Shown here: piece after piece, positions 21,740 to 26,757 of the stretch
Layout of the letters: each line of letters starts with the position of its first letter
Position numbering within the stretch: the first letter of the stretch is position 1
From: Candidatus Taylorbacteria bacterium RIFCSPHIGHO2_02_FULL_44_12
GTDB taxonomy: Bacteria; Patescibacteriota; Minisyncoccia; Phycocordibacterales; PALSA-1337
DNA length: 26,757 nt
Reading direction: 5' to 3'
NCBI GenBank assembly: GCA_001822575.1
Contig: MHRM01000002.1
Coordinates: 5,012 to 31,768 of the forward strand
Notes under the pieces: generated by a model
The model's input: only the letters and a program-made list of their open reading frames with translations
The model's database searches: none
What the model was told of the DNA's origin: nothing
Position numbers and translations under genes: made by a program

Positions 21740-21767
21740 ATCATACTCTTTCTATTCAACCAGTCAA
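21740..21767 (-). promoter_or_regulatory. hicBA promoter
   Basis: On the minus strand TTGACT (21767-21762), 16-nt spacer, TATGAT (21745-21740). The start of transcription should fall at or within a base or two of the hicB ATG at 21733. Confidence 0.65.
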
Positions 21768-21779
21768 ATTAATTAATTG

Positions 21780-21831
21780 AAACCAGCAACCACTAACCAT
21801 TAACTAGTAACTAGCAACCAGTTACCAGCAA
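21780..21831. repeat. Degenerate tandem repeat between rplB and hicB
   Basis: The + strand is a run of words such as AACCAGCAAC, CACTAACCATTAACTAG and TAACTAGCAACCAG: a loose 7-10 bp tandem repeat of the YAACYA type. Similar word-play runs (TTTTTACTTTTAAC) fill other gaps in the operon. Confidence 0.5.
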
Positions 21832-22671
21832 CTATTTCTTCCCCACTTGCCTGCGAGATACAATAAAGACATTGGAATATTTTTTAGGATGACGGGTCTT
21901 CTGACCTTTGCCGGCGGGCTTGCCCCAGCGGGTCTTGAGACGGCGTAGACCGCGGCCGGTCCGTTGTTCACCTCCTCCGTATGGGTGGTCTACTGGGTTT
22001 TGGGCCGAGCCACGAACCGTCGGCCTTATGCCCATCCAGCGAGATCGGCCGGCTTTGCCAATGGTAACTAGGCGGTTTTCTTCATTGGAAACCGCTCCAA
22101 TGTTAGCCCAAGCTTTCTCATGAATCTTGCGAATTTCGGATGATGGCATCTTGATATGAGTATAACCAGCATCATTGGCAATGACTTGAGCAAATGAACC
22201 AGCTGAACGGACCAGTTTGGCACCCGTACCAGGCTTGATCTCTATGTTGTATATCAAAGACCCGACCGGAATATTTTTTAGGATCAGACGATTGCCAGTC
22301 TGAACTGGGGCATTTTCGGAAACCACAAAACTATCACCAACCTTCATGGTTTTGGGCAGTAAGACATATCTCTTTGCCCCATCGGCATAGTTGACCAAGC
22401 CTATATAGCCAGTCCGGAAAGGATCGTATTCAACAGTCTGTATGGTGGCCTTGATGTCTTTTTTGTCATAGCTGAAGTCAATCATCCTGTAGAGCTTTTT
22501 GTGTCCAGCCCCCTGATGACGGACCGTGATACGACCAAAATTGTTGCGGCCAACATCACGCTTAAAACCGAAAGTTAGAGATTTGTGAGGTTCATCAGCC
22601 GTCAGGTACTGCTTGAATGGCAGAACGGTCATGTGTCGGCGAGATTTGGTTGTTGGTCTGAAAGATTTCAT
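21832..22671 (-). CDS. rplB: 50S ribosomal protein uL2
   Basis: 279 residues from ATG 22671 (MKSFRPTTKSRRHMTV). An ATG three codons earlier overlaps rplW and is not preferred. L2 is needed for peptidyl transfer; the conserved histidine lies in NPVDHPYGGGEQRTGRG, and the C-terminal RWGKPAGKGQKTRHPKKYS is typical. It is the last gene before the hicBA interruption. Confidence 0.97.
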   Translation of the reverse strand: MKSFRPTTKSRRHMTVLPFKQYLTADEPHKSLTFGFKRDVGRNNFGRITVRHQGAGHKKLYRMIDFSYDKKDIKATIQTVEYDPFRTGYIGLVNYADGAKRYVLLPKTMKVGDSFVVSENAPVQTGNRLILKNIPVGSLIYNIEIKPGTGAKLVRSAGSFAQVIANDAGYTHIKMPSSEIRKIHEKAWANIGAVSNEENRLVTIGKAGRSRWMGIRPTVRGSAQNPVDHPYGGGEQRTGRGLRRLKTRWGKPAGKGQKTRHPKKYSNVFIVSRRQVGKK

Positions 22672-22672
22672 A

Positions 22673-23044
22673 TTATGCAAAATCTATCTTATCGCCTTTT
22701 TTCAAAGTGACAAGGGCCTTTTTGATTCCTGATATCTTGCCTGGCCGGCCACGAACAAAGATCTTTTTGATTGGGGTATTTATCATAGCCACAGAAACAG
22801 GTATAATTTTGTAAATAGAAGCGATGGTCCTGGCCACGCTATGTTTGTTGGCATTGGTATTTACTTGAAATGTATAGACTCCTGATTGACTTTGAAGATT
22901 GGACTTCTCGGTGATATGAGAATGGATGATGTCGCTGGCTTTAGTTTTGGATCTGCTTTCGGCAGATAGAGAGACAACTTCCGCCGACGGAGAAATCGTC
23001 GGTTTATTATCTTCTTTTTTTTGTTTTAATCCAAATAAGGCCAT
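22673..23044 (-). CDS. rplW: 50S ribosomal protein uL23 with N-terminal extension
   Basis: 123 residues; the L23 core begins near residue 40 (IIHSHITEKSNLQSQSGVYTFQVNTNANKHSVARTI) and ends KKALVTLKKGDKIDF. L23 lies at the tunnel exit and docks targeting factors. About 35 extra N-terminal residues (lysine- and serine-rich) precede the core, with no better internal start. Confidence 0.94.
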   Translation of the reverse strand: MALFGLKQKKEDNKPTISPSAEVVSLSAESRSKTKASDIIHSHITEKSNLQSQSGVYTFQVNTNANKHSVARTIASIYKIIPVSVAMINTPIKKIFVRGRPGKISGIKKALVTLKKGDKIDFA

Positions 23045-23088
23045 GTTAGTAAGTTAAAAGTAAAAAGTTAAAGGGAAAAGGAAATGTA

Positions 23089-23751
23089 TCAAGCCGTTCT
23101 TGAGATCAGACTCTTGAAGGCCTCCTCTGGATTTTCAATGATAAGATGGGTGTGGTTGAGTAGAGATACCGGATTGATATTGCGGAACTCTTCCACCGAG
23201 ATATTGCCGAAATTCCCAAAACTCTTGATGACCGAAGCAGATTTTTTTTCCAAAGCAATAATAGCCGCATTGGACTTCTTGGTCATCAGTCTTTCATAGC
23301 CCTTTATGGCAGAAAGAGATACCAGAGTACTTCTGGCTTCCCTGGCCTTGGGAACATTCATGGTAATGCCATCCAGAAAAAGTATTTCACCGTCTTGGAA
23401 TTTACGGGACAAAATCGCCAGTAGGGCCTTGGTTCTGGCTTTCTTATTGATTTTGCGCTCAAAATTCTTGTCACTGCGAGGACCATGAGCCACTCCGCCC
23501 CCAACCCATATCGGGGATCGGGAAGAACCGTGCCTGGCGCGCCCAGTGCCCTTTTGCTTCCAAGGTTTTTTGCCGCCTCCCCTGACCTCGCCGCGAGTCT
23601 TGGTGTGGGCGATAGCCGTCCGAGAATTTGAATTCATCAAACGAACCACTTCATGGACCAAATCAGCATTCCAAGGGACGCCAAAAATACTTTCGGGAAG
23701 AGTGATCTTGCCGGTAACTTTGCCTTGCTGGTTGTAAATAGGTGATTCCAT
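23089..23751 (-). CDS. rplD: 50S ribosomal protein uL4
   Basis: 220 residues. The tunnel loop is clear: TRGEVRGGGKKPWKQKGTGRARHGSSRSPIWVGGG, followed by the conserved SDKNFERKINKK. In E. coli L4 represses the S10 operon; no S10-type leader is recognised upstream of rpsJ here. Confidence 0.97.
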   Translation of the reverse strand: MESPIYNQQGKVTGKITLPESIFGVPWNADLVHEVVRLMNSNSRTAIAHTKTRGEVRGGGKKPWKQKGTGRARHGSSRSPIWVGGGVAHGPRSDKNFERKINKKARTKALLAILSRKFQDGEILFLDGITMNVPKAREARSTLVSLSAIKGYERLMTKKSNAAIIALEKKSASVIKSFGNFGNISVEEFRNINPVSLLNHTHLIIENPEEAFKSLISRTA

Positions 23752-23780
23752 GTGGATAATTATTGCATTCCTGCTTTTTT

Positions 23781-23860
23781 GTCATTCCCGCGAAAGCGGG
23801 AATCCAGGGTCTTACAACGGACTTCTTAACACCCTGGATTCCCGCTTTCGCGGGAATGAC
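23781..23860. repeat. Head-to-head pair of the 30-bp dispersed repeat (copies 3 and 4)
   Basis: 23781-23810 and 23831-23860 are exact reverse complements of 30 bp, separated by 20 bp. Each half is itself palindromic. They fill most of the 117-bp gap between rplC and rplD and would fold into a long hairpin in the ribosomal mRNA. Confidence 0.9.
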
Positions 23861-23868
23861 GAGAACTT

Positions 23869-24477
23869 TTACTTTGATACTATCTCCACCAATGTCCCTC
23901 TCCTTCCGGGTATTGCCCCTGAAACATACAGGACGCTATCGGCCGAGTCAACATGCATCACTTTGAGATTTTTGACGGTTATCCTTTCCCCGCCCATTCG
24001 GCCGGCCATTCTCATGCCGACTGGTACCCGAGTACGCAGACCACCACCGATAGAACCTGGTTCGCGTTCAGAATGTTTTTGTCCGTGGGAACGGGGACCG
24101 CCACCGAAACCATGACGCTTGACCACCCCCTGGAACCCCTTGCTCTTTGAGATGGCGCTGACCGTCACTGGATCCCCGGCCGTGAATTGGGACAGATCAA
24201 TTTTGTTTCCAACCCCCAGAGATGAGCCGTATATTCTAAACTCTCGTAATGAAGCGAAGAATCCCATATCCTTGAATTGTCCCTTCTGGGCCTTGGCTAT
24301 ACGGCTAGAGTTACGCGAGCCTTCGCCGACTTGGAGGGCTTCATAGCCATCTATGTCTATAGTCCGAGCTTGGGTAATGACATTTGGTCGGACGGTAATA
24401 GCCGTCACTGGCACAGCATTGCCGTCAGCGTCAAACATCTGGGTCATTTTCAGTTTTCTTCCAAAAATAAATTTCAT
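23869..24477 (-). CDS. rplC: 50S ribosomal protein uL3
   Basis: 202 residues. It starts MKFIFGRKLKMTQMFDADGNAVPVT and contains the loop that reaches towards the peptidyl-transferase centre (KGFQGVVKRHGFGGGPRSHGQKHSEREPGSIG). The C-terminal VLYVSGAIPGRRGTLVEI is typical. It starts 2 bp after rpsJ. Confidence 0.97.
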   Translation of the reverse strand: MKFIFGRKLKMTQMFDADGNAVPVTAITVRPNVITQARTIDIDGYEALQVGEGSRNSSRIAKAQKGQFKDMGFFASLREFRIYGSSLGVGNKIDLSQFTAGDPVTVSAISKSKGFQGVVKRHGFGGGPRSHGQKHSEREPGSIGGGLRTRVPVGMRMAGRMGGERITVKNLKVMHVDSADSVLYVSGAIPGRRGTLVEIVSK

Positions 24478-24479
24478 GA

Positions 24480-24902
24480 TTACATCATCTTGACATCTAT
24501 GCTGACCCCTGACGGCAAACTCATATTGGTCAAAGCCTCTATGATTTTTGGGTTGGGGTTAATGATATCTATAAGACGCTTGTGAACCCGCATTTCAAAC
24601 TGTTCGCGAGAATTTTTGTCTATGAATGAGGAACGATTGACCGTGTATTTCTTGATCTCGGTCGGCAATGGCACTGGTCCATGAATAATCGCGTCGTAAC
24701 GAGCGGCCGTATCCATTATCTGGCGCAATGAGACATCTAGTATCTTGTGTTCATAAGCCCTAATGCGAATACGCAAATGAGGCATTTCGCCATCACTACT
24801 TTCCAGTCCGCCTACTTTTGCTTTATGCGTTCTAGGGGCTTTGGCTACAGCAGATTTTGTGGACTTTGTGATCGTATTTTTCTTTGTTTCTGTAGTAACC
24901 AT
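24480..24902 (-). CDS. rpsJ: 30S ribosomal protein uS10 with N-terminal extension
   Basis: 140 residues against about 102 usually. The S10 core starts near residue 42 (HLRIRIRAYEHKILDVSLRQIMDTA) and has GPVPLPTEIKKYTVNRS and FEMRVHKRLIDI. The first 40 residues are Thr/Lys-rich and look disordered. The leader after tuf is AT-rich with degenerate repeats and no SD. Confidence 0.96.
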   Translation of the reverse strand: MVTTETKKNTITKSTKSAVAKAPRTHKAKVGGLESSDGEMPHLRIRIRAYEHKILDVSLRQIMDTAARYDAIIHGPVPLPTEIKKYTVNRSSFIDKNSREQFEMRVHKRLIDIINPNPKIIEALTNMSLPSGVSIDVKMM

Positions 24903-25005
24903 GATATTTTATTTAATGATCAATCCGCTAGCTGGCAAGCAAATTAATATTCAATTATCAGTTGCTTGATTATTGGTTATTGACCATTGATCATTCTTTT
25001 GCCAT

Positions 25006-26193
25006 TTATGCAATAACTTTTATCACGACACCGGCTCCAACAGTCTTGCCTCCTTCACGAACAGCGAAACGCTGTTTGTCTTCCAGGGCAATCGGAGCAA
25101 CCAGTTTTACCTTGAATGTCACGGAGTCTCCAGGCATGACCATTTCTACTTTTTCCGGAAGAGTGACTTCACCGGTAACATCTGTAGTACGAACGTAGAA
25201 TTGGGGCTTGTAACCGGTGAAGAAAGGAGTGTGACGGCCTCCCTCATCTTTCTTGAGAATATAAACTTCTGCCTCAAACTCCGTGTGTGGCTTGGCTGTG
25301 CCTGCCTTGGCCAAGACTTGACCGCGAGAAACGCCGTCTTTGGCCGTGCCACGCAAAAGCAAACCGGCATTGTCTCCGGCAATGCCTTCCTTGAGGGATT
25401 TGTTGAACATCTCTATTCCCGTGATAGTAGTCTTGGTGGTATCGCGAAAACCGACTATCTCTACTTCTTCGCCGACTGTTACCTTGCCGCGTTCAATCCT
25501 TCCAGTAACCACCGTTCCACGACCTTCTATGGAGAAAATGTCTTCTATCGGCATCAGAAATGGCTTGTCTATCTCACGAACAGGCTCCGGAATGTAAGAA
25601 TCTAGAGCACTAATGAGCTCGTCTATTTTGACAGTCCATGCCGCATCCCCTTCCAGAGCTTTGAGAGCGGAACCACGAATAACAGGAGCGGCTTTGCCTT
25701 CAAAACCATGCTTGTCCAAAAGCTCACGGACTTCTTCTTCCACCAAATCTATAAGATCTTTTTCGGCCACAGTGTCGCACTTGTTCAGGAATACAATTAC
25801 TTTTTGGAGGCCGACTTGTTTGGCCAGAAGAATATGCTCTCGAGTCTGGGGCATAACGCCGTCTTGAGCAGATACAACCAGAATGGCTCCGTCCATCTGG
25901 GCGGCCCCGGTGATCATGTTCTTGATAAAGTCCGCGTGGCCAGGAGTGTCTATGTGGGCATAATGACGCTTGTCGCTCTCATACTCCACATGAGCCAGAG
26001 AAATAGTAACGATCTTTGAAGCGTCGCGGACTGTGCCGCCCTTGGCGATGTCCGTATAGGCCTTGACCTTGGCTAGGCCCTTCTTGGCTTGAACAGCCAA
26101 AATAGCGGCAGTCAAAGTGGTCTTGCCGTGATCCACATGTCCGATGGTGCCGACATTGACATGGGGTTTGGAACGATTAAATTCTACTGCCAT
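25006..26193 (-). CDS. tuf: Translation elongation factor Tu
   Basis: 395 residues, full length. GTPase motifs: GHVDHGKT (P-loop), [14 protein letters not shown] (switch I), DTPGHADF (switch II), NKCDTV and SALKALEG. It delivers aminoacyl-tRNA to the ribosome. Switch I reads [14 protein letters not shown] rather than the usual GITI version, a visible departure. It heads the ribosomal operon, with an extended -10 promoter and a leader of about 70 nt. Confidence 0.98.
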   Translation of the reverse strand: MAVEFNRSKPHVNVGTIGHVDHGKTTLTAAILAVQAKKGLAKVKAYTDIAKGGTVRDASKIVTISLAHVEYESDKRHYAHIDTPGHADFIKNMITGAAQMDGAILVVSAQDGVMPQTREHILLAKQVGLQKVIVFLNKCDTVAEKDLIDLVEEEVRELLDKHGFEGKAAPVIRGSALKALEGDAAWTVKIDELISALDSYIPEPVREIDKPFLMPIEDIFSIEGRGTVVTGRIERGKVTVGEEVEIVGFRDTTKTTITGIEMFNKSLKEGIAGDNAGLLLRGTAKDGVSRGQVLAKAGTAKPHTEFEAEVYILKKDEGGRHTPFFTGYKPQFYVRTTDVTGEVTLPEKVEMVMPGDSVTFKVKLVAPIALEDKQRFAVREGGKTVGAGVVIKVIA

Positions 26194-26271
26194 AATATTA
26201 TTTGTAAATTATTTTTAATAATTGATAAATACAAAAACAACACAAAAACGCATATTGGGCGTATTGTGCTC

Positions 26272-26301
26272 ATCCTAGCACAACAAGGAAATGCGCGTCA
26301 A
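26272..26301 (-). promoter_or_regulatory. Promoter of the tuf-S10 operon
   Basis: On the minus strand TTGACG (26301-26296), an 18-nt spacer ending in TGC, and TAGGAT (26277-26272). It has the same layout as the promoters before rpsS, rpsN and infC. Confidence 0.7.
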
Positions 26302-26325
26302 ACATGTTTGCATGCACAGACAGGC

Positions 26326-26589
26326 CTAGCCATACAGCTCGCTGTGTGATCCTATGAGCAGGAAGACTATGATATCTTTACCTTCTTTCATGGAATAAAC
26401 AGTTCTCATATCTCCAGTCACATTTATACTTCTGCATTCGCGATATCTGCCTTTCAGAGCATGGTTATTTAACTCCGAAGCAAAAGGATTATCGAGAAAT
26501 ACCTTTAATCTAAGATAAAATTTGTCTTGAATAGATTTTGGGAGCTTTTTGAATTGTTTCTTGAAATTGGAATGATAATCAACTCTCAT
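26326..26589 (-). CDS. RelE/YafQ-family mRNA interferase toxin
   Basis: 87 residues, typical RelE-superfamily length. It starts MRVDYHSNFKKQFKKLP and shows FLDNPFASELNNHALKGRYRECRSINVTGDMRTVYSMKEGKDIIVFLLIGSHSELY, the YafQ-like fold with the conserved histidine near the C-terminus (GSHSELY). Toxins of this type cleave mRNA on the ribosome. The upstream reading frame on the same strand ends 9 bp before it and looks like its antitoxin. Confidence 0.88.
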   Translation of the reverse strand: MRVDYHSNFKKQFKKLPKSIQDKFYLRLKVFLDNPFASELNNHALKGRYRECRSINVTGDMRTVYSMKEGKDIIVFLLIGSHSELYG

Positions 26590-26598
26590 GGTATCCGT

Positions 26599-26757
26599 TT
26601 AGGAATTAAGACTCGCCAGCATTTCTTCAGCGGAGGCAAACGGTCCAGATATATTTTTTCCAGCATTAACATCACGCAGAGCGGCGTCAAGGATCTTGCG
26701 CGTTTTGCTATTGGGATACGGATGAGTAGTAAAAACCATTTTTCTTTCTGCCACCAA
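26599..26757 (-). CDS. Probable RelB-like antitoxin (5' end open at the window edge)
   Basis: The last 52 codons are visible, ending FASAEEMLASLNS, an end often seen in antitoxins paired with RelE/YafQ toxins. An internal ATG at 26739 would give 46 residues, but the frame stays open to the window edge. The call depends mainly on position directly upstream of the toxin. Confidence 0.55.
   Translation of the reverse strand: MVAERKMVFTTHPYPNSKTRKILDAALRDVNAGKNISGPFASAEEMLASLNS

Overview
The window looks like a chromosomal segment of a Candidate Phyla Radiation bacterium (Patescibacteria, probably Parcubacteria-like). The evidence is a compact S10-spc ribosomal operon on the minus strand with no room for uL30 (rpmD) between rpsE and rplO, almost no Shine-Dalgarno sequences before the ribosomal genes, short or extended ribosomal proteins, and small intergenic palindromic repeats. 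UGA is used as a stop, so this is code 11 and not the Gracilibacteria code. The taxon call is inference.

Layout. 1-3164 (minus): the 5' part of ftsH, a GNAT acetyltransferase, a frameshifted GIY-YIG nuclease, ssrA (tmRNA) and smpB, with palindromic repeats on both sides of ssrA. 3194-4270 (+): a PLD/cardiolipin-synthase-like enzyme. 4513-5735 (+): the infC-rpmI-rplT operon with a clear promoter and terminator. 5743-7752 (minus): a beta-CASP metallo-hydrolase and a small VanZ-like membrane protein. 7795-26193 (minus): the tuf-S10-spc operon in order tuf, rpsJ, rplC, rplD, rplW, rplB, [hicB-hicA], rpsS, rplV, rpsC, rplP, rpsQ, rplN, rplX, rplE, [4.2-kb insert], rpsN, rpsH, rplF, rplR, rpsE, rplO, secY, adk, map. 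26326-26757 (minus): a RelE/YafQ-type toxin and the end of its probable antitoxin.

The operon is interrupted twice. The first interruption is a co-oriented hicBA toxin-antitoxin pair between rplB and rpsS. The second, between rplE and rpsN, is a 4.2-kb block transcribed in the opposite direction. It holds two paralogous RAMP-like small proteins of unknown function flanking an XPD/DinG-type Fe-S helicase, plus an array of about 90-nt units that each end in a GAGC-stem-loop-GCT hairpin whose stems covary between units. Every coding sequence of the block is followed by such a hairpin, and three extra units lie between the helicase and the second small gene. This block is the best candidate for an undescribed system. 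Immediately after each interruption a near-identical extended -10 promoter (TTGACT-N15-TGCTACCAT) faces the remaining ribosomal genes, and the same architecture is found before tuf and infC. It looks like the house promoter of this genome, used to restart ribosomal transcription past the inserts.

Functionally, most of the window serves translation and protein fate: ribosome assembly, EF-Tu, IF3, SecY export, N-terminal methionine removal (Map), stalled-ribosome rescue (tmRNA/SmpB) and quality control (FtsH). The accessory layer is toxin-antitoxin genes, palindromic repeats and the helicase block.
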